A stretch of DNA of 64,000 nucleotides from DAOVXM01 sp963746255 (GTDB taxonomy: Bacteria > Chloroflexota > Anaerolineae > Anaerolineales > UBA4823). Shown piece after piece: positions 24,778 through 33,820 of the stretch. The DNA lies in assembly GCA_963746255.1 (NCBI GenBank), contig CAVVAJ010000009.1:1116001-1180000 (forward strand), read 5' to 3'. Every line of letters starts with the position of its first letter. Positions within the stretch are counted from its first letter, which is position 1. The position numbers and the translations under genes were made by a program. The notes beneath the pieces are model-generated. The model was not told where the DNA came from. It worked only from the letters and a program-made list of their open reading frames with translations, and searched no databases.

Positions 24778-27700
24778 ATGAGTGACACTGTAGTCGTAAT
24801 TGGAGGCGGAATAGCAGGTATACAAGCATCGTTAGATCTTGCCGAAGCTGGGGCAAAGGTTGTTTTGATAGAGAAAGAAGCCACCATCGGTGGCATTATG
24901 GCCGTTCTGGATAAAAACTTTCCAACTCTGGACTGCTCAATTTGTATTGAAGCGCCAAAAATGTCTGAAGTGGATCTCCACCCGAATATCGAGGTCCTTT
25001 CACTGGCCAAAGTGGTTTCCGTGTCGGGCTCCCCAGGCGATTTCAGCATCGAGATAAGCCAACGGACACGCTATATCAGTGAGGAATGTACTCGCTGTGG
25101 AGAATGCACTACCATTTGCCCAATTGTCCGGCCAAATGAATATGACTCGGGTATGGCCTTTCGAAAGGCGATTTATACACCAATTCCACAATCTGTTCCT
25201 GGCACCTATCTGATCGATATCAATGATTGCCTAAATCAACCACCGAACTATCTCCCCTGCAACCATTGCCAGCAAGTCTGCCCACCCCAAGCAATAGACT
25301 TTCTGATGCCAAGAGAAACCAAGGTCCAACGAAGTGCGGGATCAATAATTGTCGCTACTGGATATAGCATGCTCGACCCACTGGCGATGAGCGAGTACGG
25401 GTATGGAAAACATCCCGATATTCTTTCGGCGTTGGAGTTCGAACGGCTGATTAACTCCGCCGGGCCAACGGGGGGTGAAATCATCCGTCCATCGAATGGT
25501 GAACACCCTCAAAATATATTATTTGTATTATGCGTGGGTTCTCGCGATCAACGGCATTACCGGCACTGCTCACGGTTTTGCTGCATGTATTCCATTAAGC
25601 ATGCCTATCAGGCACTCGACCACCATATAAAGCATGTTACCGTCCTCTACATGGACATCCGGGCTTACGGTAAGGGTTTTGATGGCTTCTGGGAGCGAAC
25701 CGAAGCTGAGGGTGCAGAATTCATACGTGGTCGACCTGCGAGAATTACCCCACTCGACAACCAGCGGTTATCAGTCTATTATGAAGATTTCGGGAGCCAA
25801 TCCACCATTCAAGCCGAATTTGACATGGTTGTGCTCGCGAATGCGGTCACACCTCCAAAAGATCTACCTGATCTGGCAAAGCGCCTGGGCCTCGAACTGG
25901 ATGACGATGGATTTCTTTCTTCGGCTGAAGAAGCTGGAGGCTTGGTAACTACTTCGCGACCATGCATCTACGCAGCAGGTTGTGTTTCGGGGCCCAAGGA
26001 TATACCTGATAGCGTTGCAGAAGGCAGCGGAGCAGCGGCGCTGGCATTGAGTCACATAGCCAAGCGTTCCTGGCCGGAAACCCCAGCAATAGAGCCACTC
26101 GTTGATATCCACTACCCACGGATCGGCGTGTTCATCTGTCATTGTGGCAGCAACATTGCAGGTGTGATTGATATTGACGAATTAGTTAGCCTCACGCGTA
26201 CTCTACCGGAGGTAGTACATGTATCGAATCAAATGTTCTCCTGTGCAGGTAACACCCAGCAAGAGATCGAAGAAGCGATAAAGAGCGAAAAAATCAACCG
26301 GGTAGTTATCGCTGCTTGTTCTCCCAAAACCCATGAGACGATATTTCGCGGGGTGATGATACGGTCAGGACTCAATCCATATTTGCTAGAGATGGCTAAT
26401 ATCCGCAACATGTCTTCCTGGGTGCACAAGAACAACAGCAGTGCGGCGACTGTGAAAGCCTTCGATATGGTGGCAATGGCCGTGAACAAAGCGCGTTTAC
26501 TGACTCCTCTGGAAAGCTCAACCCTACCACTGCGCCAAAGTGCACTGGTTATTGGGGGCGGTATTGCGGGTATGACCGCTGCAACCGCGCTGGATCGACA
26601 AGGTTTTGAGACCCATTTAGTAGAGCATGACAACCGGCTTGGCGGCGCGCTCAATCATTTAGGTGAAATAGCACCTGCAAATATAATCGCGGCAGATTTA
26701 GCCGCAGCTAAAACACGGGAAATTGAAGCTAGCGATATCAAAGTCCACCTTAACACAAAAGTCGACACAATCGCAGGCATTGTCGGAAATTTTCAAATCC
26801 AGCTGAAGTCTGGGACTCACGAAGAGCAAGCATTGGAAGTCGGGACAGTTGTCGTAGCCACTGGCGCAAATATCTACCCGGCGGATGAATTTGGGTATAA
26901 CACAAATCCTCACGTCATCAATAATCTTGAACTGGAAGAGCTTTTTCAGACCAGCTCCATCCAGGCTGAGCGCATCACTTTTGTAGCCTGTGTCGGATCG
27001 CGCCAGAATGGTCAGGGATGCTCACGCTATTGCTGTACTTCAATGCTCCACCAAGCAAAGAAGCTGTGCGAGATGGGGAAGAAAGTACACATCATATATA
27101 AAGATATCCGCACATATACCCGCCATGCAGAAGAGCTCTACGAAGAAACCATGCGCGCAGGTGTTCGCTTCTACCGGTACGACCCGCACCTGACACCACA
27201 ACAAGCTATTCGCTACACAGATGGTCAAGTTGAGATGTATGACCTGCAACTTGGCGCTAACATCATCATTCCATCCGATCTGCTCGTATTGGTCGTAAGT
27301 TTGATACCCGTCGAGGACAATTTAGCCGAGCAGCTTAAGCTCGCCCGCAGTGAAGATGGATTCTATATGGAACTGCACCCCAAGCTGGGTCCCGTGCAGA
27401 CAGCAATACAGGGCGTATTCCTGGCTGGTGCGGCTCAAGGGCCAAAAGATGTGCGCGAATCAATGTCGCAAGCACTGGCAGCAGCAGGAAAAGCCGGCGC
27501 GCTACTGGCGCGCGGATTTATTGAAAAGGAACCACTTACTGCACAACTAATCCCTGATCTCTGTAAAGGCTGTCTGCGCTGTGTGCGTGTTTGTCCATAT
27601 AACGCGATTGAACAAATTGCCCCGGCGGGTGAGACGGCTAACATTCGCATCTTAGAAGCTGCCTGCATGGGATGTGGTACCTGCGCGGCAGAGTGTAGCT

Positions 27701-28179
27701 TCGACGCGATCGAAATGCCCTATTTCACCAAGGAACAGATCTTGACCCAGATCGAAGCCGCTCTCAGTGATTCACCGCACCAGAAATGCCTGGTTTTCAC
27801 CTGCAACTGGTGTTCTTACGCTGGAGCTGACTTGGCGGGCATCGAAAAACGCCAATACCCACCCTCTACACGGATCATACGCACAATGTGTTCGGCACGC
27901 TTCGAAGAGGGATTTGTTCAGTATTCCTTTGACAAGGGAGCAGGGGCTGTATTGATCACTGGCTGCCGTTTGACAGACACGGGCTCAGATTGCCATTATA
28001 ACTATGCCAATCGTCTGACATGGAAACGATTTACACGCTGGCAGCGGAAATTTGAACGACAGGGTATCGCTCCTGAGCGTTTACAGCTGCGGTGGATTTC
28101 AGCGGCGGAAGGCAAGGAGTTCGCCGAGCAGATGCATATAATGGATGTTGTAATCCAATCACATAATCAAGATCAGTAG
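24778..28179 (+). CDS. Double HdrA/MvhD flavoprotein (QmoA-QmoB-like fusion)
   Basis: 1133 residues. Module 1 (about 1-435) starts with IGGGIAGI and holds a QmoA/HdrA-type FAD domain with an inserted Fe-S region (CTRCGECTTICP, CNHCQQVCPP). Module 2 (about 445-900) is a complete HdrA, with an N-terminal HCGSNI domain, a second GGGIAGM Rossmann motif at residue 591 and AACSPKTHE. Then come two ferredoxin clusters (CKGCLRCVRVCP near 928, CMGCGTCAAECS near 963) and an MvhD domain (about 1000-1133, TCNWCSYAGADLAG). Its usual final cysteine motif is changed to GCRLTDTGSDCHY. The layout equals QmoA fused to QmoB. It should pass electrons between ferredoxin, FAD and the HdrBC-like partner encoded next. 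Confidence 0.9.
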   Translation: MSDTVVVIGGGIAGIQASLDLAEAGAKVVLIEKEATIGGIMAVLDKNFPTLDCSICIEAPKMSEVDLHPNIEVLSLAKVVSVSGSPGDFSIEISQRTRYISEECTRCGECTTICPIVRPNEYDSGMAFRKAIYTPIPQSVPGTYLIDINDCLNQPPNYLPCNHCQQVCPPQAIDFLMPRETKVQRSAGSIIVATGYSMLDPLAMSEYGYGKHPDILSALEFERLINSAGPTGGEIIRPSNGEHPQNILFVLCVGSRDQRHYRHCSRFCCMYSIKHAYQALDHHIKHVTVLYMDIRAYGKGFDGFWERTEAEGAEFIRGRPARITPLDNQRLSVYYEDFGSQSTIQAEFDMVVLANAVTPPKDLPDLAKRLGLELDDDGFLSSAEEAGGLVTTSRPCIYAAGCVSGPKDIPDSVAEGSGAAALALSHIAKRSWPETPAIEPLVDIHYPRIGVFICHCGSNIAGVIDIDELVSLTRTLPEVVHVSNQMFSCAGNTQQEIEEAIKSEKINRVVIAACSPKTHETIFRGVMIRSGLNPYLLEMANIRNMSSWVHKNNSSAATVKAFDMVAMAVNKARLLTPLESSTLPLRQSALVIGGGIAGMTAATALDRQGFETHLVEHDNRLGGALNHLGEIAPANIIAADLAAAKTREIEASDIKVHLNTKVDTIAGIVGNFQIQLKSGTHEEQALEVGTVVVATGANIYPADEFGYNTNPHVINNLELEELFQTSSIQAERITFVACVGSRQNGQGCSRYCCTSMLHQAKKLCEMGKKVHIIYKDIRTYTRHAEELYEETMRAGVRFYRYDPHLTPQQAIRYTDGQVEMYDLQLGANIIIPSDLLVLVVSLIPVEDNLAEQLKLARSEDGFYMELHPKLGPVQTAIQGVFLAGAAQGPKDVRESMSQALAAAGKAGALLARGFIEKEPLTAQLIPDLCKGCLRCVRVCPYNAIEQIAPAGETANIRILEAACMGCGTCAAECSFDAIEMPYFTKEQILTQIEAALSDSPHQKCLVFTCNWCSYAGADLAGIEKRQYPPSTRIIRTMCSARFEEGFVQYSFDKGAGAVLITGCRLTDTGSDCHYNYANRLTWKRFTRWQRKFERQGIAPERLQLRWISAAEGKEFAEQMHIMDVVIQSHNQDQ

Positions 28180-28240
28180 AAATACTGGTACTGAACGACA
28201 AGACAAACTTGAAATTATGTCTAAGAGCCGATAAAGGATA

Positions 28241-29416
28241 ATGACAACTATCGAGAACGAACAGCCTCAACCTGCTATCATCATCGATGATGATATTTGG
28301 GAACAGCTGACTTATTTAACCGCTGGCGCAGCTGCACTCTGCTATCAATGCGGCACATGCACAGCTGCCTGCCCTTGGGGACAATTTACCAATCTGGATT
28401 TCTCAGTGCGAACATTCTTGCGTCAAGCTCAAATTGGCGTATCCCAAGCTTCGGAAGATCTCTGGTTATGTACAACTTGTGCGCAATGTCAGCCGCTTTG
28501 CCCACGAGGGGTTAATATCGTAGATGTCTTTCGCGCGATCCGCACTTTGGCTTGGCGTAATCGCACGGTCGCTGATGGTTTGCCTTCCATATTATGGTCC
28601 CTTTACTGGAATAACAATCCCTGGTCACAACCCCCCTCATATCGTTCTGCCTGGGCTGGAGATATCGCTATTCCTGAATTCAATGCCGATGAACACGAGA
28701 TCTTGCTGTACGTTGGCTGTACCAGTTCGTATGACAGTAGAGCCCAGCAAATCGCGCTCGCATTGGTGGAGACATTACGTGCCGCTGGAATCCGCTTTGG
28801 CTACCTCGGAGATATAGAACCGTGTTGTGGCGAAGCGGTTCTCAGCCTCGGTAACCGTCCTTTCTTTGAAGAAATCCGCGCCAAAACAACCGGGGTATTC
28901 ACACAGCACGATGTATCTGATCTCGTGGTCATCTCACCGCATTGTTATGATGTCTTCAAGAATCACTATAATTCAATCTCGAAAACCATACAAGTACAGC
29001 ACTACACACAATACTTAAGTCAGCTATTGGAAGATGGGCGGTTGAGATTCACCCAATCGATTAACAAGCATGTTACTTATCAGGATCCATGCTATCTCGG
29101 AAGGCACAATGCTGAGTATGCCGGTGCGCGAACCATCATAGATCATTTGCCTGGCGTGGAGTTTAGGGAAATGAGCCGCAACCGTGAGGACGGGTTGTGT
29201 TGTGGCGGTGGAGGCGGCCGCATGTGGCTTGAGACCGCCCCCGGCGAGCGCTTCGCCGATCACCGGGTGAGGCAAGCACTTGAAACGAAAGCCCAAATAC
29301 TTGCTACCGCCTGCCCGTTCTGTGCGGTGTGCCTGGAAGACAGTGCTAAAAACCTGGGGCAAACCGAACTGAAAATTATGGATATCGCCGAGTTAGCCCG
29401 GTTGGGAATTGAATAA
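28241..29416 (+). CDS. HdrC-HdrB-type Fe-S protein (heterodisulfide reductase D-like)
   Basis: 391 residues. The N-terminal 110 residues carry two 4Fe-4S motifs (CYQCGTCTAACP, CTTCAQCQPLCP), as in HdrC. The rest carries two cysteine-rich CCG domains (GCT...CCGEAV and DPCYLG...CCGGGGGRMW...CPFC), as in HdrB/HdrD and GlpC-type proteins, which bind noncubane or 4Fe-4S clusters. No membrane helix is present, so it is soluble. It lies 61 bp after the HdrA-type gene and 35 bp before etfA. In other anaerobes such proteins connect Etf or HdrA to lactate, heterodisulfide or quinone chemistry; the partner here is unknown. Confidence 0.9.
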   Translation: MTTIENEQPQPAIIIDDDIWEQLTYLTAGAAALCYQCGTCTAACPWGQFTNLDFSVRTFLRQAQIGVSQASEDLWLCTTCAQCQPLCPRGVNIVDVFRAIRTLAWRNRTVADGLPSILWSLYWNNNPWSQPPSYRSAWAGDIAIPEFNADEHEILLYVGCTSSYDSRAQQIALALVETLRAAGIRFGYLGDIEPCCGEAVLSLGNRPFFEEIRAKTTGVFTQHDVSDLVVISPHCYDVFKNHYNSISKTIQVQHYTQYLSQLLEDGRLRFTQSINKHVTYQDPCYLGRHNAEYAGARTIIDHLPGVEFREMSRNREDGLCCGGGGGRMWLETAPGERFADHRVRQALETKAQILATACPFCAVCLEDSAKNLGQTELKIMDIAELARLGIE

Positions 29417-29451
29417 AATACATATTACCCTAAATCGCACAATAACAAATC

Positions 29452-30459
29452 ATGGCTAGTTCAATTTATGGTGTCGAAGACCAAGTTCAAGCCATCTGGG
29501 TATATTTAGAACACACAGATGGCGGCTTGGAAAATGTTTCGTTAGAGATGCTCTCTGAAGGGCGCGTGCTTGCGGACCAGTTGGATTGGCCGCTCGTTGC
29601 GCTGTTATTAGGGCACAGCGTTGAGGACTTGTGCCAAGAGGCATTCATTTATGGTGCGGACCAAGTGTGGTTAGCCGAACATAAGCTGCTGGAAAACTTC
29701 ACCATAGAAGGCTATACATCAGTATTCTTTCAAATCCTAATCCAGTCAAAACCGAGTGTTGTTTTCCTTGGAGCAACACATGATGGGAGAGATCTAGCCG
29801 GCCGACTTGCCGTTCGCCTGCGAACCGGGTTAAACGCCGACTGTACGGGGCTGAGAATCAACCCCGATTCTGGTGTACTGATTTCCGAGGTGTCAGGCTT
29901 TGGTGGTGGAGTCCTGGCGTTGATCGAGATGCAGTCACATCGTCCCCAAATGGCGACTGTCCGCCCGGGAGTTTTCTCCAAGCGGCAAACCATTTCTATT
30001 CCGTCCAAAACGATCATTAGACCAAACTTTGATATTGAGCCAGAGGATGTTTACACCAAATATGTAGAACAGGTTGGAGGGGATTATGTCGATCTAACCG
30101 GATCGCCTGTTTTGGTCGCAGGTGGGCGAGGGGTTGATGGCGATTTTCAGATGCTGGATGCACTTGCAAAGCTTTTAAATGGTGAGATCGGTGCCACCCG
30201 CCCACCCGTAGATGATGGGTACATTGAACGAGAACGCCAGATTGGCCAAACCGGTGTGGTATGCAGCCCAAAATTAGCTATGTGCTGCGGGATCAGCGGC
30301 GCTTTCCACTTCGTCGTTGGGATTGAAAAAGCGGAAACTGTTATCGCAATAAACAAGGACCCCAAAGCACCAATTTTTGATCACGCTGATTATTGTATTG
30401 TGGGCGATGTAAAACAAATCGTCCCCGAACTTATCGAAACGCTAAAGAAGAAAGCCTGA
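29452..30459 (+). CDS. etfA: Electron transfer flavoprotein, alpha subunit
   Basis: 335 residues. The C-terminal FAD domain shows VAGGRGVDGDFQMLDALAKLL, GATRPPVDDGY, CGISGAFHFVVGIE and INKDPKAPIFDHADYCIVGD, all standard for EtfA. The N-terminal domain is of normal length. It forms a heterodimer with EtfB (4 bp downstream). No acyl-CoA dehydrogenase gene is adjacent, so the electron donor or acceptor is probably the neighbouring HdrA/HdrBC proteins. Confidence 0.95.
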   Translation: MASSIYGVEDQVQAIWVYLEHTDGGLENVSLEMLSEGRVLADQLDWPLVALLLGHSVEDLCQEAFIYGADQVWLAEHKLLENFTIEGYTSVFFQILIQSKPSVVFLGATHDGRDLAGRLAVRLRTGLNADCTGLRINPDSGVLISEVSGFGGGVLALIEMQSHRPQMATVRPGVFSKRQTISIPSKTIIRPNFDIEPEDVYTKYVEQVGGDYVDLTGSPVLVAGGRGVDGDFQMLDALAKLLNGEIGATRPPVDDGYIERERQIGQTGVVCSPKLAMCCGISGAFHFVVGIEKAETVIAINKDPKAPIFDHADYCIVGDVKQIVPELIETLKKKA

Positions 30460-30463
30460 AATT

Positions 30464-31270
30464 ATGCCAGAATTGAACATCATTGTTTGCCTAAAAGTTG
30501 TACCCAAATCCGAAGAAATCAGGGTCAACACGGAAACCATGGCAATCATACGCGAAGGAGTGCGCTCCGAAATCAATCCACCGGATATGAATGCGCTGGA
30601 AATGGCCCTTTCGCTCAAAGACCGTTACGGTGGTCAAGTATCGCTGCTTTCCATGGGACCCGCAAGTTTTGAATCCTATTTGCGGGTCGGGTTATCGGTT
30701 GGGGCGGACCGTGCCTACCTGCTTAGTGACCCCCAATTTGCCGGCGCCGATACACTGGCTACTACCTATACATTAGCCCAGGCTATTATCAAGCTGGGGG
30801 GTGCCGATGTAATATTGTGCGGGGAGGAATCTGCGGATGGAGCAACCGGCCAGGTTCCGGCAGGCGTTGCAGAATGGCTGAACATTGGACAGCTCTCGAT
30901 GCTCTCCAATTTAGAACTAGATCTCACTAGCCTGGTCGGGCGTGGGCGGAGGGATATCAAAGGTGGCCACGAGATTTTGGAAGTTCCGATCCCCTTTGTT
31001 GTATCCGTACAGACCGCATGCAACGAGCCACGATTCATTGACTTTAAACGAAAATCCTGGGCATTCTCCGATGCGCAGGTCATTACATGGAATGCGGCTG
31101 ACTTGGAAGCGAATATTGAGTATATCGGATTGCGAGGGTCACCGACGATTGTAACCGGACTGGCTGAAGCCGATGACCGTGATCGCCAGCACGAATATAT
31201 CAACGGCACTCCACGGGAAATTGCTCTCAAGCTAGCTGCATTACTTGAAGATATATTAGCGAGTGTATAA
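30464..31270 (+). CDS. etfB: Electron transfer flavoprotein, beta subunit
   Basis: 268 residues. VCLKVVPKSEEIRV, INPPDMNALEMALSLKD, SMGPASFESYLRVGLSVGADRAYLLSD and CGEESADGATGQVPAGVAEWL are the EtfB core. The pattern is closer to Etfs of anaerobes than to mitochondrial-type Etf, by eye. Whether it holds AMP only or a second (bifurcating) FAD cannot be told without a structural alignment. It is the last gene of the kor-hdr-etf operon. Confidence 0.94.
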   Translation: MPELNIIVCLKVVPKSEEIRVNTETMAIIREGVRSEINPPDMNALEMALSLKDRYGGQVSLLSMGPASFESYLRVGLSVGADRAYLLSDPQFAGADTLATTYTLAQAIIKLGGADVILCGEESADGATGQVPAGVAEWLNIGQLSMLSNLELDLTSLVGRGRRDIKGGHEILEVPIPFVVSVQTACNEPRFIDFKRKSWAFSDAQVITWNAADLEANIEYIGLRGSPTIVTGLAEADDRDRQHEYINGTPREIALKLAALLEDILASV

Positions 31271-31403
31271 TCCGCTGATCGCGCCAAGAAGATGGGCAGC
31301 CATGGCATTTACTGTAAGCCGTAACGGTTGTCAACGAACAATTTTATAGCTCAAACCATCCAGATCGAAACAAAGGGGGAACTTCAATGTTTCAAATATC
31401 GTC

Positions 31404-31409
31404 TATAAT
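31404..31409 (+). promoter_or_regulatory. Candidate -10 box of the lipoprotein gene
   Basis: TATAAT, 46 bp upstream of the ATG at 31455; the -35 is weak (TTCAAT-like). The region 31271-31403 after etfB has no evident terminator. Confidence 0.4.
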
Positions 31410-31454
31410 GCGGTAGAAAGACTGCCATACATGTAACATACATCGGAGTCCGAT

Positions 31455-33749
31455 ATGCATAAATATCTATATTACTTTGTCGTGATCCTATTTATTATCA
31501 CCTTGGCATCTGCCGCGGGTTGTGTACTACCTTCGCCACTAGCTTCACCGTCGCCAGGCAGCACAATCGATGAAAATACAGATGATTCGAGTATCCGACC
31601 GCCTGATCCGAAATTTGCTCGGGAAGCTGCGGTAAGCTACATGCGCATCTACCATGCTCAAAGCGCCCCTAAGGGAGAGCTATCTTGGACAGAAGAGAAC
31701 ACCACACCAGAAGGTTTAGTAGGGTCAAATGCAGTGCGCTATACTGCCGAAAATTGGATCGTTACAGTATCGTATCCGGTTGTCGCTCCTGAGGCGGTTA
31801 TCTATCAAGTTGAAGTCACCAACGAAGGGGATGGCATCCAATGGCAAGGCTCCGTTGATGCGATTGGGCAAATTACTGAGACTGCTTTCATAGCACAAAG
31901 CCCAAGTCAATTGGATACATACAACAACCCGGCCTACAATTTTTCTTTCAACTATCCGAATAGCTGGGAAGCCGTTGAGCATCCCGGAGGGGATCCAATC
32001 GCGGGGGGAGAGTCTGCACCATCTGTACAGCTATCAAAGGACGGTTATCTATTAATTATTCAATATAAACGCCAGTCAGAGACAACTATTCTTGGCCCGG
32101 GCGCTCTACCACCAGGTGATGTTGTTGATGCCGGCAGCGTGCCTTTTTTTGATGGTGAAATCCCAAAATACTCCCTGGTATACGAAGATGCAGTCAAACA
32201 GGTGTTCTACGGTGATCGCGTTCAGGATTTGGAATTTTACATCCAGCTAGATGACACATCTGAAAACAACTACGCTGATATCGCGATACCCGATGATACT
32301 CAAGCAGAGGTCGATCTGGTTCTGGCGTCCTTTGATCATCCAAGAGCTCCTGCTGCCACCCAACCATCCCCACCAGAGACTCCGGAACCAGAAATTATGT
32401 TATATGAAAATGAGGCCAACCAATTCTCACTCCAGTACCCAAATACTTGGGGACTTATTGAGGCGCCTCATGCAGTCACATTCCGTAAAGGAAATCTAGA
32501 CCTAATTTTCGAATTCAGGAAGCTATACGAGAGTATCTCAATCGGGGAAATTGGAGAGACAAGTAGTCAGTTGAGTGATGCAGGAACAATAAATATCCTC
32601 GGAAAGAGTTATCCAAGGATGGTCAATGTTGTGGACAACGTTGACCAAGCAGTCTTCTACAACGGGTACAACACAGTTTCTGCTGGAGAGATTGAATTCG
32701 CAATACGATTGATGGATTTCGGTACCCCACCTGCAGAAATGACAACTGCGCTACAATCCGAGGCTGACCAAATCGTGGCATCTCTCGATGTGTCATATGA
32801 ACTCCCTGCTGACTGCACCGACAAAGCCGCGTATGTTGATGATGTCAGTGTACCAGATGGCTCAGTTTTCCTGACTGGTGAACAATTTTCCAAAACCTGG
32901 CGCCTGCGCAACGAAGGCACCTGCCCTTGGACACCGGACTATGAGCTCGTCCTGGTCGATGGGGAGCCGCTCGGATCGGTCGATGCTGTTGCCCTCACCG
33001 ATTTAGTGGCTCCAGGTGATGAGGGTGATATAACAATAAGCATGACTGCACCTGAGACACCTGGACAATATAAGAGTGAATGGATGCTGCGAAACCCTGC
33101 TGGGGAAAACTTCGGTGTCGGTGATGAGGCAAACGACACATTTTGGGTGGAAATTGAAGTTGAAGAAGGTGTAGCGGCATTGGAGTTGGGTGATCCGACC
33201 TGGACAGATACCTTCAGCGATGCTTCGAATTGGTATCTGCTCGACACTGCCAATACTCACTTCAGTGTTGAAAATAATCACTTAGTCATGACTGCAGATC
33301 TTCCAGGACAAGGCGAGGAGTGGGGATTATCAACGCATCCAGGTATAACTGATTTCTATATGGAAGCCTCGTTCACAACGGGGGATGAATGTACCAGTTT
33401 AGACCGGTATGGTGTGCTCGTGCGCGCGCCTGATCCAAACCAGGGTTATGTCTATGGCTTTTCCTGCGACGGTCGCTTCCGGTTATATGAATGGGATGGC
33501 GAGACCTATCAAGGATTACAGAATTGGACCAGCTCAACTAAAATCCTGACTGGAGGAGAGCAAACCAACAAGCTGGGCATATTGTTATCCGGCGATACCA
33601 TCAAGTTGTATGCTAATGATTATCTACTGGTTGAATTATCTGACAGTACGTACGATGCAGGTCGGTTCGGCCTTTTCATCGGCAGCACAAATACCGAAAA
33701 CCTGAAGATCTACGTGACCGATATATCTTATTGGGAACTTTACGAATAA
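31455..33749 (+). CDS. Lipoprotein with NBR1-type Ig-like domain
   Basis: 764 residues. The start MHKYLYYFVVILFIITLASAAGC is a lipoprotein signal with the Cys at about residue 23. Two similar domains (about 155-290 and 315-450) begin with YNFSFNYPNSW and NQFSLQYPNTW, a PsbP/Mog1-like repeat. A Pro/Thr/Ser linker lies between them. An NBR1-type Ig-like domain (about 453-555, with FSKTWRLRNEGTCPW) follows, then a C-terminal concanavalin-like domain (about 570-764). NBR1-type Ig-like domains are common in Chloroflexota surface proteins. The protein is extracytoplasmic, possibly for binding carbohydrate or surface polymer. Enzymatic activity is not indicated. Confidence 0.82.
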   Translation: MHKYLYYFVVILFIITLASAAGCVLPSPLASPSPGSTIDENTDDSSIRPPDPKFAREAAVSYMRIYHAQSAPKGELSWTEENTTPEGLVGSNAVRYTAENWIVTVSYPVVAPEAVIYQVEVTNEGDGIQWQGSVDAIGQITETAFIAQSPSQLDTYNNPAYNFSFNYPNSWEAVEHPGGDPIAGGESAPSVQLSKDGYLLIIQYKRQSETTILGPGALPPGDVVDAGSVPFFDGEIPKYSLVYEDAVKQVFYGDRVQDLEFYIQLDDTSENNYADIAIPDDTQAEVDLVLASFDHPRAPAATQPSPPETPEPEIMLYENEANQFSLQYPNTWGLIEAPHAVTFRKGNLDLIFEFRKLYESISIGEIGETSSQLSDAGTINILGKSYPRMVNVVDNVDQAVFYNGYNTVSAGEIEFAIRLMDFGTPPAEMTTALQSEADQIVASLDVSYELPADCTDKAAYVDDVSVPDGSVFLTGEQFSKTWRLRNEGTCPWTPDYELVLVDGEPLGSVDAVALTDLVAPGDEGDITISMTAPETPGQYKSEWMLRNPAGENFGVGDEANDTFWVEIEVEEGVAALELGDPTWTDTFSDASNWYLLDTANTHFSVENNHLVMTADLPGQGEEWGLSTHPGITDFYMEASFTTGDECTSLDRYGVLVRAPDPNQGYVYGFSCDGRFRLYEWDGETYQGLQNWTSSTKILTGGEQTNKLGILLSGDTIKLYANDYLLVELSDSTYDAGRFGLFIGSTNTENLKIYVTDISYWELYE

Positions 33750-33820
33750 AAAATATAACGGCGAGAGAGATTTGACAATCCGGCAGGCATTAATTTGCAT
33801 ACTGTCTAAGCAATCGCCTG

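Noticed and set aside
24778..28179. Suspicion that the 1133-residue HdrA-like protein is two genes joined by an assembly error
   Set aside because: The frame is open throughout and the second module begins with a proper HdrA N-terminal domain; QmoA and QmoB arrangement explains it.
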